Shown one piece after another: positions 24,695 through 33,967 of a DNA stretch of 53,070 nucleotides. The notes below the pieces were generated by a model. It saw only the letters and a program-made list of their open reading frames with translations, ran no database searches and was not told the origin of the DNA. The stretch spans positions 1 to 53,070 of the forward strand of contig JALVEY010000173.1 of the NCBI GenBank assembly GCA_027030485.1, given 5' to 3'. The DNA is from Persephonella sp. Lineage in GTDB: Bacteria > Aquificota > Aquificia > Aquificales > Hydrogenothermaceae. Position 1 is the first letter of the stretch, and every line of letters begins with the position of its first letter. The translations under genes and the position numbers were made by a program.

Positions 24695-25318
24695 TTAATA
24701 AACAAAAAGGGATTTAAGTTTTTTTATAGCCTCTGCCTTTATCTGTGAAACTCTTGAAACAGATACATTTATCTCACTGGCAACAGATTTAAGATCTCTT
24801 TCTTCAAAATAAAGCATCTGAAGTACTTTTTTTTCTTTTTCTGAAAGGAGATTTACCGCCTGCAAAAGTTTTTCTTTTTGATCTTCCCTGATAACTTCTT
24901 CTTCAGGTGTTTCCTTTTCTGAAACGAGAGTATCAACGATTTTCAGGCTATCATCTGATGAAAGGGCTTTTTCTATACTTACCATAACGGCTGTGTTTGA
25001 TAGGGGAACTGTTTTTCCTTCCTCTAATGGGGTCTCTTTTTTTATCTTATCCCTAACGGTTCTTGGGACTATATCAAGGCTTCTCAAATAATCAAGTATT
25101 TCTCCTCTTATTTTGATGTAAGCATAAGTTGAAAATTTGGCTTTGTCCTTGTCGTACTTTTGTATAGCTTTCATAAGACCTATGACTCCAACATTCACAA
25201 GATCATCAAACTCTATATCCCCCTTTGGCAATCTGTAGTATATTTTGCTTGCAACCTTTTTCACAAGAGAGATATTGTCAAGGATAAGTTTTTCTCTTTC
25301 TTTTTTTTCCATTTTCAT
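24695..25318 (-). CDS. fliA: RNA polymerase sigma factor for flagellar genes, FliA (sigma28)
   Basis: The protein is 207 aa from ATG 25318, whose ATGA overlaps the flhG stop; the ORF-track start at 25351 adds 11 residues inside flhG. Region 2 is clear (LPKGDIEFDDLVNVGVIGLM, AIQKYDKDKAKFSTYAYIKI, LRSLDIVPRTVRDKIKK). Region 4 has the helix-turn-helix LKSVASEINVSVSRVSQIKA. FliA normally directs late flagellar and chemotaxis genes and is held by FlgM, which is not in the window. It closes the cheZ-to-fliA run, and the flhF-flhG-fliA order is widespread. Confidence 0.93.
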   Translation of the reverse strand: MKMEKKEREKLILDNISLVKKVASKIYYRLPKGDIEFDDLVNVGVIGLMKAIQKYDKDKAKFSTYAYIKIRGEILDYLRSLDIVPRTVRDKIKKETPLEEGKTVPLSNTAVMVSIEKALSSDDSLKIVDTLVSEKETPEEEVIREDQKEKLLQAVNLLSEKEKKVLQMLYFEERDLKSVASEINVSVSRVSQIKAEAIKKLKSLFVY

Positions 25319-26166
25319 TCTTTTTTCAAAAAGTTTACCACTTTTTCCCAAAAGCTTTCTTTTACAGGGGGAGGTGGTTCCCCTAATTCCTCTGAAGCTA
25401 TTTTTTTTAGCTGTAAAACAAACTTATCTGAAGGATAAACTTCAGATATTATCTGTTTTTTCTTGACAGTTTTTTGTATATTCTTTGTATGACCTAAAAC
25501 GCCTCCTAACTGGAGATTTATACCCAGAAACTTGTCTACTGAGGATTTTAGTCTGTTAAAGGTTTCAAGACCCTCTTCTTCACTTTTTACCATATTTACA
25601 ACTACCTTAAAATCAGAATAATCATAAAGCTTTTTCATAGATTTTATTAGAGCATACGCGTCCATAATTGCTGTAGGTTCAGGTGTTGTAATAACATAAG
25701 TTTTAGAGGATGCTCTTATAAAGGATATTACCTTGTTATCAATTCCTGCTGCGGTATCAATAATGATATAATCGTATTTTTCTGAAACATCATTCAGATT
25801 TTGAACAAATCTGAAAACGGCAGTATCGTCAACCTCATTTATCGCATCAATACCAGAAAATCCAGGAAGAATATCGATCCCTCTGGTTGAGAAAATGATG
25901 TCTTCAATCTTTTCACCGCTGAGTATATTTTTTAGCGTTTTCTTTGTGTTGACATTTACCAGTATATGGACATTCGCCATCCCTATATCAGCATCTATTA
26001 AAAGGACTTTTTTTCCAAAATCATTAGCCATCAAGTAAGAAAAATTAACGGCAAAATTTGTTTTCCCTACTCCTCCTTTACCGCTTGCAACTGCAAGGAA
26101 TTTTGTGTTTCTGTCTATCTTTTTTTCATTGATAAGTTTTAGAAGTCCTTTTGCCTGCTCCTCCAT
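25315..26166 (-). CDS. flhG: MinD-like ATPase FlhG (flagellar number control)
   Basis: The protein is 283 aa. The deviant Walker A ASGKGGVGKTNFAVN (about 28-42) and the DADIGMANVHIL switch segment identify the MinD/ParA family, and the short N-terminal helix with QAKGLLKLI is the FlhG activator region that stimulates FlhF GTPase. A C-terminal amphipathic stretch (FWEKVVNFLKK) could serve as a membrane anchor. FlhG limits flagellar number by acting on FlhF, its upstream neighbour (11-nt gap). Confidence 0.93.
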   Translation of the reverse strand: MEEQAKGLLKLINEKKIDRNTKFLAVASGKGGVGKTNFAVNFSYLMANDFGKKVLLIDADIGMANVHILVNVNTKKTLKNILSGEKIEDIIFSTRGIDILPGFSGIDAINEVDDTAVFRFVQNLNDVSEKYDYIIIDTAAGIDNKVISFIRASSKTYVITTPEPTAIMDAYALIKSMKKLYDYSDFKVVVNMVKSEEEGLETFNRLKSSVDKFLGINLQLGGVLGHTKNIQKTVKKKQIISEVYPSDKFVLQLKKIASEELGEPPPPVKESFWEKVVNFLKKE

Positions 26167-26177
26167 AACAACCTCCG

Positions 26178-27320
26178 TTAAGAACTGATTAAATAAGAGG
26201 CAACAGTTTCCGGATTAAGAATTTTCAGGTCTTCAGGAACTCTTTGCCCTGTGCTCAAATAAGAAACAGGCAGTTTAGTCTCTACAGGAAGATTAACAAG
26301 AAGCCCCGGCTTTAATGTTTCATCTATTTTTGTAAAAAATAAAGAATGTATCGGGAAAAATGTTTGGTACTTATAGATAACCTCCATCGCATCATCATTT
26401 TTAAAATTGCAACTGATAGTAAGAACATGTTTTATCTCTTCTTCCAGACTGCTTAGGATCTCTTTTATTTCTCCTAATCTCCAATAATCATAATGGCTTC
26501 TTCCCACAGTATCTATCAAAATAAAATCAAACTCTCTGAGCTGTTCAACAGTGTTCTTTAGTTTTTTTGATTCTGATATTGAATAAAATGGTATATTCAG
26601 AATGTTTGCATAGGTTCTTGCCTGATGGGATGCTCCAACTTTAAATGTGTCCGTGCTTATAACAGCCACCTTTTTCTTTTTATCTATTACAAGCTGTGAT
26701 GCTATTTTAAAAAGATTTGTGGTTTTCCCAACACCGGTTGGACCAATAAAAGCGATTATCTGAAGACCTTCTCTATCATTCTCAAAACTACCTGTAAATT
26801 TCATATACCTTTTTATCCCCTTAATAACAGCATCTTTTGTAGTAATTGTGTTTAGATCCCATTTGTTTGTGTCTATATCAAGCCCACATCCTTCAGTAAC
26901 AATTTTTTTTGCAACATCAGGAAGAACATCTTTTTCAAGCAACTGTTCTACAAGATGAAGTGCATCTCCGGTAAATTCATTAAGGATGTTTGATCCTTTT
27001 GAACCGATTTGAACATGCGGGGGGAGGTTTTCTGGATTTGCCAGTCCCTGTGCGTATTTTGGCAAAGAATTTCTTATTTTTTTGTCTATAAGATCCTCCA
27101 CTTTTTCAAGGAGTTCTTCAAATTTCAGAACAGGTTCTGAAAGCTCCTGATCATCAACAGGTTCAACAAAAAGTCTGTACTTTTTTTTGCCTTTGAAAAA
27201 CAAAAATTTCTTTTCCTCAATAGTTTCATAATGGAGAATCTTTATGTCTTCTCCAAGTTCGTCTTTTGCCTTATCAATAAGCTGCTCAAGATCATAACCT
27301 TCGTATATTTTAATCTCCAT
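26178..27320 (-). CDS. flhF: SRP-type GTPase FlhF (flagellar placement)
   Basis: The protein is 380 aa. A basic N-terminal domain (about 1-90) precedes the NG domain: P-loop GPTGVGKTT at 193-201, TDTFKVGASHQARTYANILN, DTVGRSHYDYWRL and TKIDETLKPGLLVNL. FlhF dimers recruit the first basal-body parts to the pole. The gene overlaps the flhA end by 11 nt and precedes flhG, the conserved order. Confidence 0.94.
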   Translation of the reverse strand: MEIKIYEGYDLEQLIDKAKDELGEDIKILHYETIEEKKFLFFKGKKKYRLFVEPVDDQELSEPVLKFEELLEKVEDLIDKKIRNSLPKYAQGLANPENLPPHVQIGSKGSNILNEFTGDALHLVEQLLEKDVLPDVAKKIVTEGCGLDIDTNKWDLNTITTKDAVIKGIKRYMKFTGSFENDREGLQIIAFIGPTGVGKTTNLFKIASQLVIDKKKKVAVISTDTFKVGASHQARTYANILNIPFYSISESKKLKNTVEQLREFDFILIDTVGRSHYDYWRLGEIKEILSSLEEEIKHVLTISCNFKNDDAMEVIYKYQTFFPIHSLFFTKIDETLKPGLLVNLPVETKLPVSYLSTGQRVPEDLKILNPETVASYLISS

Positions 27321-29397
27321 GAGGATCTACAACTCCAAGAACATTTACTTTAACTTTCGGATCTATCTCAGCATAAGATAATACAACATAATCAGGAAGG
27401 TAAGGTTCTATTATTTTCTTTACAAATCTTCTTGTTGCAGGTGAAGTAAGAAGAACAGGTGTTGCCTGATGGAGAACAAACTGCTGTGCTTTTTCTGTTA
27501 GCTGGTGAACTAACTTCTGAACGAATGTTGGTTCAAAAGGAGGAAGTGTTCCGCCATTCTCTTGAACTTTTTCCATAATGTAATTTTCTGTCTTGGGTCC
27601 CAAAGTTAAGGCAAAAAGGGTGTTATTTTTCTGGTAAATAGAGGTTATCATTCTGTTTAATGCCTGTCTTACAAACTCTGTTAAAATTTCTGGATCATTT
27701 GTTTTCGTTATGTTATCTGAAAGGGTTTCTATAATTGTTAAAAGATCTTTAACGGGTATCCCTTCTTTAAGCAAGTTCTGAAGAACTCTATGAACGATAT
27801 TCAATGGAACCTGTTCGGGAACAATCTCTTTTACAACTGGATATTTTGCTGAAAGTGAATCCACAAGCTCTTTTGTTTCGCTTCTACCAAGAACCTCATC
27901 AGCATGTTTTTTTATTATCTCAGACAGATGGGTGATAACAACTGTTGGTATATCAACAACGGTGTATCCAAGCATCTTTGCCTTATCTTTGAGTGATTCA
28001 TCTATCCAGTACGCATCAAGACTGAATGCAGGCTCTTTTGTTTTTATTCCTTCTATTTTTCCTTTTGTTGTTCCTGTGTCTATAGCAAGAAGTTTATCAG
28101 GGTGTATCTCACCTCTTCCAACCTCTATGTCTCTTATTAATATCCTGTATTCTCCAGGTTTAAGCTCAAGGTTGTCTTTGATATGAACAAGAGGAATTAT
28201 AATACCAAGATCTTTTGATAACTGTTTTCTTAGGGATCTTATCCTTTTAACTATTTCACCGTTCTGTGATTCGTCAACATAAGGTATAAGAGCGTATCCT
28301 ATCTCAAATGTTATTAGCTCGGGCTGGGGAATGATTTCTTCAGGTTTTTCTTCTTCTTCAGTTGTTTTCAAGAGCTCCCTCGCTTTTTCTTCTGCCACCT
28401 CAACCTCTCTTTTCTTAAGCAGCTGGTTCATCATAAATGCTGTTATTCCAATGAGAGCTGACAAAAGCATAAAAGGAATAAAAGGCATTCCCGGAACTAT
28501 GCCCATTGCAAAGATTGAAAAAGAAGCCATATACAGTGCCTTTGGAAAGCTTGTAAGTTGTTGAAAAACTTCTTTTCCTAAATTCTCCTCAGAAACAGCT
28601 CTCGTTACCATTAAGCCGGCAGCGGTTGACGTTATCAATGAGGGTATCTGGGAAACAAGCCCATCACCGACAGTAAGAAGGGTGAAGTTCTGGAGTGCTG
28701 ATTGTACATCCATGTTATGTTGCAGAATACCTATCGCTAATCCACCGATTATGTTTACTATCGCTATAATTATTCCTGCAACAGCATCCCCTCTTATGAA
28801 CTTTGATGCACCGTCCATAGCTCCATAAAAATCAGATTCCTTCTGTATCTGCATTCTTCTTCGCTGGGCCTCTTTTTCATCAATTATTCCGGCATTCAGG
28901 TCAGCGTCTATTGCCATTTGTTTTCCCGGCAGAGCATCCAGTGTAAACCTTGCAGCAACCTCTGATATTCTTTCTGTACCTTTTGTTATCACTATGTAGT
29001 TGATGGTTACAAGTATGACAAAAACTATAGCTCCTACAATATAACTCCCCCCAACTACAAATTCTCCAAAAGCCTGTATAACATGCCCTGCCGCATCTGA
29101 CCCTTCATGTCCATGAAGTAATATTCTTCTCGTTGTGGCAACATTAAGAGATAGCCTGAAAAGGGTGGCTATCAATAGTAGTGATGGAAATGAGGATAAC
29201 TGGAGTGGATTTTGGACATACAGGGTTGTCATTAGTATAACGATAGAAAATGTGATACTTGCCGTAAGAAGAATGTCAAGTAAAAAAGGGGGGACAGGAA
29301 GAACCATAGCCCCTATAATCGTTATTATCAGGACTACTACAATGGCATCAGAATACTGGTTTAATCTGTTAAAGATTGAGTTTAGGGTTTCTCCCAT
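27310..29397 (-). CDS. flhA: Flagellar export gate protein FlhA
   Basis: The protein is 695 aa. It has eight or so membrane segments in the first about 330 residues, with the FHIPEP-family region ISEVAARFTLDALPGKQMAI and DADLNAGIIDEKEAQRRRMQ, then a large cytoplasmic domain that receives chaperone-substrate complexes. FlhA uses proton-motive force to drive export. It starts directly at the flgJ-like gene end and is followed by flhF. Confidence 0.97.
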   Translation of the reverse strand: MGETLNSIFNRLNQYSDAIVVVLIITIIGAMVLPVPPFLLDILLTASITFSIVILMTTLYVQNPLQLSSFPSLLLIATLFRLSLNVATTRRILLHGHEGSDAAGHVIQAFGEFVVGGSYIVGAIVFVILVTINYIVITKGTERISEVAARFTLDALPGKQMAIDADLNAGIIDEKEAQRRRMQIQKESDFYGAMDGASKFIRGDAVAGIIIAIVNIIGGLAIGILQHNMDVQSALQNFTLLTVGDGLVSQIPSLITSTAAGLMVTRAVSEENLGKEVFQQLTSFPKALYMASFSIFAMGIVPGMPFIPFMLLSALIGITAFMMNQLLKKREVEVAEEKARELLKTTEEEEKPEEIIPQPELITFEIGYALIPYVDESQNGEIVKRIRSLRKQLSKDLGIIIPLVHIKDNLELKPGEYRILIRDIEVGRGEIHPDKLLAIDTGTTKGKIEGIKTKEPAFSLDAYWIDESLKDKAKMLGYTVVDIPTVVITHLSEIIKKHADEVLGRSETKELVDSLSAKYPVVKEIVPEQVPLNIVHRVLQNLLKEGIPVKDLLTIIETLSDNITKTNDPEILTEFVRQALNRMITSIYQKNNTLFALTLGPKTENYIMEKVQENGGTLPPFEPTFVQKLVHQLTEKAQQFVLHQATPVLLTSPATRRFVKKIIEPYLPDYVVLSYAEIDPKVKVNVLGVVDPHGD

Positions 29398-29694
29398 TTA
29401 TTCTCCAGCGGAGTATTTTTCATAAGTTTTAATCGCATCAAGTATGTACTGTTTTAAACCTAACTTATCTGATGAAGCGATCGCCTCTGCAATCTGCATA
29501 TCAAACATATCCATATACATTTTATATGAAAAAGAACTTGAGAATATACCTCCATCAAGAGTTTTTCTGAACTCTTTCATTAAAATTCTAACAAACATCG
29601 TTTCAAATTCTCTTGCAACCTCTTCAGGTTCCTTTATCTGTGAAAGGTCTTTAATCTCCCAGTAAGGTTTTATCTTCACGTCGGGGTTAAACAT
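29398..29694 (-). CDS. flgJ: Rod-binding protein FlgJ, N-terminal domain only
   Basis: The protein is 98 aa. EPEEVAREFETMFVRILMKE, then FSYKMYMDMFDMQIAEAIAS and KLGLKQYILDAI match the rod-binding (rod cap) half of FlgJ. The peptidoglycan hydrolase half of enterobacterial FlgJ is absent, so another enzyme must open the wall for the rod. Single-domain FlgJ is common outside the gammaproteobacteria. It lies between flgI and flhA, as expected. Confidence 0.9.
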   Translation of the reverse strand: MFNPDVKIKPYWEIKDLSQIKEPEEVAREFETMFVRILMKEFRKTLDGGIFSSSFSYKMYMDMFDMQIAEAIASSDKLGLKQYILDAIKTYEKYSAGE

Positions 29695-29708
29695 AATTTA
29701 TACCTTTT

Positions 29709-30800
29709 TTACATTATTACTATCTTTGCATGGAGCTTTCCTGTGTTTTTTATTGCTTGAATTATCGCTATTAAATCCCTTGGAGATACCCCAATATCGT
29801 TGAGAGCCTCAACGAGGTCTTTAAGTCTGGGCGATTGTATTGCAAATATTCTACCTTTCTCTTCTACTACGGTTGTTCTTACTTCTTCTGTTTGAACTGT
29901 TTCACCTCCAGAAAGTGGAGGAGGTTGCGATATTACAGGCTTTTTCTCAACAGAAACATATATATTCCCGTGGGAAACATATATAGGAGCATCTATCTTT
30001 ATATCCCCGCTCATTATAACCGTCCCTGTTCTTTCGTATATAACAACTGTAGGTTCTGAATCTGTTTTTATATCAAGGCTGAGTATCTCTCCGGCAGTTT
30101 TCACCTTATCTTTCCCTTGAGGAAAAGATACCTTTACAGTTGTTGCATCCACGGCCTTTGCTATTTTTTTGCCAAAATGGTTGTTTATCACATCCTGTAT
30201 CTGGATTGCCTTCGAAAAATCAGGTCTTTTTAATGTTAAAATCAGATGTTTCATTTTTGAAAAATCAAAGGGGAGATCCTTCTCAACAATCCCACCATCA
30301 ATGATTACTCCTGTTGTAGGGAAGTTTTTAACTACTTTTCCTCCTTTGTTAGATTCAGAAAAACCTCCTCCAGTGGAAACAGATCCCTGTGCAAACCCAT
30401 AAACCTTTCCATCAGGTCCAAAAAGAGGAGTTCTGATCAAAACACCATTTCCTATGTCCTTTGCATCACCCATAGATGCAACTGTAACATCAAATCTCAT
30501 CCCTGTTTTCGCAAAAGGAGGTAGTTTCGCCGTTACCATAACTGCAGCAGAATTTTTGGTCTTTACCTGTGCAGGGTCTATATATATACCCATTTTCTTC
30601 AGCATATTAGCTATACTTATTAGTGTGTATCTTGTTGTTGTACCATCTCCCGTTCCTTTCAGACCTACAACAATTCCATAACCTATGAGATAGTTTGTTC
30701 TTAAACCAACAACGTCAACTTCATCTCTGATCTTTACAACATTACCGGCAAATGAATAACCAAAAATAAATAAACTTAGAAGGATCGCTCTCAAAATCAT
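29709..30800 (-). CDS. flgI: Flagellar P-ring protein FlgI
   Basis: The protein is 363 aa with a signal peptide (MILRAILLSLFIFGYSFAGN). FlgI signatures are YLIGYGIVVGLKGTGDGTTT, AAVMVTAKLPPFAKTGMRFD, and the C-terminal RLKDLVEALNDIGVSPRDLI. The product forms the ring around the rod in the peptidoglycan layer. It lies between flgH and flgJ. Confidence 0.96.
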   Translation of the reverse strand: MILRAILLSLFIFGYSFAGNVVKIRDEVDVVGLRTNYLIGYGIVVGLKGTGDGTTTRYTLISIANMLKKMGIYIDPAQVKTKNSAAVMVTAKLPPFAKTGMRFDVTVASMGDAKDIGNGVLIRTPLFGPDGKVYGFAQGSVSTGGGFSESNKGGKVVKNFPTTGVIIDGGIVEKDLPFDFSKMKHLILTLKRPDFSKAIQIQDVINNHFGKKIAKAVDATTVKVSFPQGKDKVKTAGEILSLDIKTDSEPTVVIYERTGTVIMSGDIKIDAPIYVSHGNIYVSVEKKPVISQPPPLSGGETVQTEEVRTTVVEEKGRIFAIQSPRLKDLVEALNDIGVSPRDLIAIIQAIKNTGKLHAKIVIM

Positions 30801-30809
30801 CCTTTCCTC

Positions 30810-31508
30810 CTAAAAAGGCCAGATTTTTGCAAGGAATTGTGCGAGCCATCCCGGGCGCTGATTATCTGCGATAAATCCTTCACCATTGTATTCTATATAC
30901 ATGTCTGATATTTTAGAGGATAATATAGAATTATCCTGGTCTATGTATGTAGGCTCAACTATACCAGAAATTCTTAGTATCTGCTCGTCCTCATTAATTT
31001 TTATGATTTTTTTACCAACTATAAATAGGTTTCCATTGGGATAAACCTTGACAACTCTTGCTGATATTGTTGCTATAAGTCTTGCTTTTCTATCAGTTTT
31101 CCCCGTTCCTTTAAAGTTATTTTTTGAACCTGCTTTCATCCCGGCTATCGGAGATTTGTTAATAAGTGGTTTTCCCATAAGTGTTGGTGAAGGAAAATCA
31201 AGATCTACTGATGTATCCCTTGAAGACTGACTGTTCGCACTTCCTGAGCCTGATATGTTCTCTATAACTTTAACAGTGATTACATCTCCTACCTGATAGG
31301 CTTTATCGTCTGAAAAAAGGTTTGTTGTGGTGGTTTCTGTATATAAAGATCCGGGAGGTGAAACAGGTCTTTCAGCTACTATCTCAGGTGGTTTCGGATC
31401 AAATGGTTTTAAGGTCTGTTTTTTTTCGGCACATGAGAAGAGAAGAAAAAAAGGTAGTATTAGAGCCCACCTACATATAAAACTGTATCTTTTCCTATTA
31501 CTTTGCAT
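30810..31508 (-). CDS. flgH: Flagellar L-ring lipoprotein FlgH
   Basis: The protein is 232 aa. A lipoprotein signal ends at LLFSC with Cys26 as the predicted lipidated residue. The FlgH core is present: LFSDDKAYQVGDVITVKVIE, ARLIATISARVVKVYPNGNL, VGKKIIKINEDEQILRISGI and a C-terminal aromatic end. It forms the outer-membrane ring. The start codon lies 49 nt inside flgA, with GGGAAG upstream. An L ring implies a diderm cell envelope. Confidence 0.95.
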   Translation of the reverse strand: MQSNRKRYSFICRWALILPFFLLFSCAEKKQTLKPFDPKPPEIVAERPVSPPGSLYTETTTTNLFSDDKAYQVGDVITVKVIENISGSGSANSQSSRDTSVDLDFPSPTLMGKPLINKSPIAGMKAGSKNNFKGTGKTDRKARLIATISARVVKVYPNGNLFIVGKKIIKINEDEQILRISGIVEPTYIDQDNSILSSKISDMYIEYNGEGFIADNQRPGWLAQFLAKIWPF

Positions 31509-32407
31509 GGCAGTATCTTCCCTGTTGATTGGTTTTTTACCTTTATTATCTGCCCTGTAATTCCATTTTCAAGGGCTATTCCTGTGATCTCTATCTTTAT
31601 TCCATTTCGGTCGTAAATTACTTTTACATAACTTCTTCTTTTCACAGGATAATCTGGTATTATCATACTTGGTTTCACAGGCTTTCCTTTTTTTAAAGTT
31701 GTTCTAACCACAGCACCTAACAGAACCTCTTTGTTTGTAATTACCCCCCTCTGTGCAGGTACTTTTTTTATCTCAATATCCTCCTCTTTTATTATCTGTC
31801 CTCTTAAAAGATCTTTTTTGGGAACAGGAGCATTTACCATCTGTCTGTATTTTACTGAGATGTTTATTTTTTTCTGCTTGTCTTTCCAGATTATAAAAGC
31901 TGTCAGGTATAAACGGGAAGATGTTTTAGACCTTTCTTTTATCTTTATTGTATATTCTGAGCTTGATTTAAAAGGTTTAAGGTTAAGATCTATGCTTTGA
32001 ATATGGATGTTTTTGTATTTTTTATTCAGGTATTCTTTCACTTTTTCTTCTAAGGTCTGTCTTGATATTATTACTTCTTTTCTTTTTAGTGTTATTCTGT
32101 CTCCGATAATTTTTACAGAGTTTGGATCAACATAGTTTTTTTTGAGAATATTTTTAATATCCTCTTTTGTTAAAGTAATTTTTTTACCTGGTTTTAAATT
32201 TTTTACTACATTTATGCCTGATAAAAACTCTAAAAATCGTTTATTCTCTGTTTTTATATCTGCTATCTGGGAAAGATTAAGGTCGGATTTTTCTGTTTCA
32301 ATATATCTTTTTAGCTTAATAACCGTTTCACCATAACTGAAAGAAAACAGCAAAAAGAATAGAAACAGGTTAAGTCTTAAGTGATCCAACAGTTCTGAGC
32401 ATCTCAT
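31460..32407 (-). CDS. flgA: P-ring assembly chaperone FlgA
   Basis: The protein is 315 aa. A signal peptide begins after a short leader (LRLNLFLFFLLFSFSYG), then comes a SAF-domain half typical of FlgA: VPKKDLLRGQIIKEEDIEIK, VLLGAVVRTTLKKGKPVKPS and GITGQIIKVKNQSTGKILPC. FlgA is a periplasmic chaperone for FlgI. The ATG at 32407 overlaps flgG by 38 nt; TTG 32389 would give a more ordinary signal peptide and is an alternative. Confidence 0.93.
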   Translation of the reverse strand: MRCSELLDHLRLNLFLFFLLFSFSYGETVIKLKRYIETEKSDLNLSQIADIKTENKRFLEFLSGINVVKNLKPGKKITLTKEDIKNILKKNYVDPNSVKIIGDRITLKRKEVIISRQTLEEKVKEYLNKKYKNIHIQSIDLNLKPFKSSSEYTIKIKERSKTSSRLYLTAFIIWKDKQKKINISVKYRQMVNAPVPKKDLLRGQIIKEEDIEIKKVPAQRGVITNKEVLLGAVVRTTLKKGKPVKPSMIIPDYPVKRRSYVKVIYDRNGIKIEITGIALENGITGQIIKVKNQSTGKILPCKVIGKDTVLYVGGL

Positions 32408-33170
32408 CTGCCGTTATAATACCTTTTGAGTTTATCTCATATGCTCTCTGGGCAACGATTAGATTAACCATCTCCTCAACTATGTTAACATTTGATGCTT
32501 CTAAAAATCCCTGTGCCAGTTTTCCAAAACCATCGGTGTTGGGATCTCCTTCAACAGGATCACCTGATGCTTCTGTCTGTACAAAAAGGTTCTCTCCTAT
32601 GGCTTTTAATCCTGCAGGATTTATGAATTTGTACAGTTTTATATCTGTTAGTTCCTCGACGGTTTGTTGTCCACCCTCATTCCTAACAAGATACACTTTT
32701 CCATTGGGACTTATATTAATACTTATAAGGGTTTCTGGAGAAGAAATCTGTATGTTTGGGGATAATTTATACCCGTTTGGTGTAACAACATACCCTTCAT
32801 TATCAACTTGGAAATTTCCAGCTCTGGTATAAGCTTCTCCTCCTCCAGGAAGTTCTATTTTGAAAAAACCTTCTCCTTGAATTGCAATATCAAGGGGTTT
32901 ATCTGTTTTCATAAGACTTCCCTGTGTAAATATCTTGGAAACATCAGACAGTTTCACACCCAAGCCTATCTGTATTCCTGAGGGAACTCTTGTTTCATTT
33001 GAGCTCATAACTCCCGGATCTTTCAGATCCTGATAGATCAGATCCTCAAAGTTTGCTCTACTTCTTTTAAATCCCACTGTATTTACATTGGCTATATTGT
33101 GGGATATAACATCAAGATTTGTTTGCTGTGCTTGCATTCCTGAAGCTGAAGTCCATAAAGCTCTAATCAT
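32370..33170 (-). CDS. flgG: Flagellar distal rod protein FlgG
   Basis: The protein is 266 aa, near the 260 aa norm. It has the highly conserved N-terminus (MIRALWTSASGMQAQQTNLD), an ANVNTVGFKRSRANFEDLIY segment, and C-terminal EASNVNIVEEMVNLIVAQRA. It forms the distal rod through the P and L rings. It follows flgF, and flgA comes next. Confidence 0.97.
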   Translation of the reverse strand: MIRALWTSASGMQAQQTNLDVISHNIANVNTVGFKRSRANFEDLIYQDLKDPGVMSSNETRVPSGIQIGLGVKLSDVSKIFTQGSLMKTDKPLDIAIQGEGFFKIELPGGGEAYTRAGNFQVDNEGYVVTPNGYKLSPNIQISSPETLISINISPNGKVYLVRNEGGQQTVEELTDIKLYKFINPAGLKAIGENLFVQTEASGDPVEGDPNTDGFGKLAQGFLEASNVNIVEEMVNLIVAQRAYEINSKGIITADEMLRTVGSLKT

Positions 33171-33185
33171 TTTATCTCACCTCTT

Positions 33186-33917
33186 TTAAGCTCTTCCTAT
33201 CTCATTGCTTTTTTGTTCCATCTGATCAAGGCTTCTCATAAGGTTTCCATATATCTCAAACCTTCTCTGGGCATTTATAAGTTCTATCATAGCCTGTATT
33301 CCATTAACATTTGACTGTTCTAAATATCCCTGTTTTATTGAAAATTTGGGGGGGATTTCCTGTGCATTTTTTTGTTGATCCGGTACGTAGTAGCTCTCTG
33401 AATCAGGCTTTACAGCTGTAAAGTTTTTTATCATGAGCTTTCCTACTGGCTGGTTGCCTACATATATACTACCGTCCTCAAGGATTACAACCTTTGATTT
33501 TATGTCTGTTATCTGTATTCTTCTACCCTGATCATTAAGGAGATAATTACCGTTTGAGTCTACGAGGAAACCTTTTCCATCCCTTAAGAAATGTCCGTTT
33601 CTGGTGTATTTAATCCCGTTAGGTGTCTGAACACCAAAAAATCCATCACCAAAAATAGCAAGATCAAAGGGAGCATCTGTCCTTATGAGGTTTCCTTGTG
33701 TTGTTATCACAGGGGTATCATTAAACCTTGGAAAAACAAAAAGGTGGGATGTATCCCCTTTGTTCTCAGGAATATACTGACTCATCTCTCTGAGAAGCAG
33801 TTTTTTAAATCCAGGGGTGTTTACATTCGCAAGGTTGTTTGTAGCCACATTAAGCTTTTCAAGAGCTCTCTCTCCGCCTGATGCCAGAACGTATATTGGC
33901 TGAAAATTGAGAGCCAT
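33186..33917 (-). CDS. flgF: Flagellar rod protein FlgF
   Basis: The protein is 243 aa. The rod signature NVATNNLANVNTPGFKKLLL is near the N-terminus, the central FlgE/F/G domain has FDLAIFGDGFFGVQTPNGIK and YTRNGHFLRDGKGFLVDSNG, and the end has YLEQSNVNGIQAMIELINAQ. The flgF-flgG order supports FlgF over a second FlgG. The product is exported and incorporated into the rod. Confidence 0.92.
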   Translation of the reverse strand: MALNFQPIYVLASGGERALEKLNVATNNLANVNTPGFKKLLLREMSQYIPENKGDTSHLFVFPRFNDTPVITTQGNLIRTDAPFDLAIFGDGFFGVQTPNGIKYTRNGHFLRDGKGFLVDSNGNYLLNDQGRRIQITDIKSKVVILEDGSIYVGNQPVGKLMIKNFTAVKPDSESYYVPDQQKNAQEIPPKFSIKQGYLEQSNVNGIQAMIELINAQRRFEIYGNLMRSLDQMEQKSNEIGRA

Positions 33918-33967
33918 TTTAGTACCTCTGTTGTTTTATTTATTTTTCGGATCGTTTGAAAAAATCT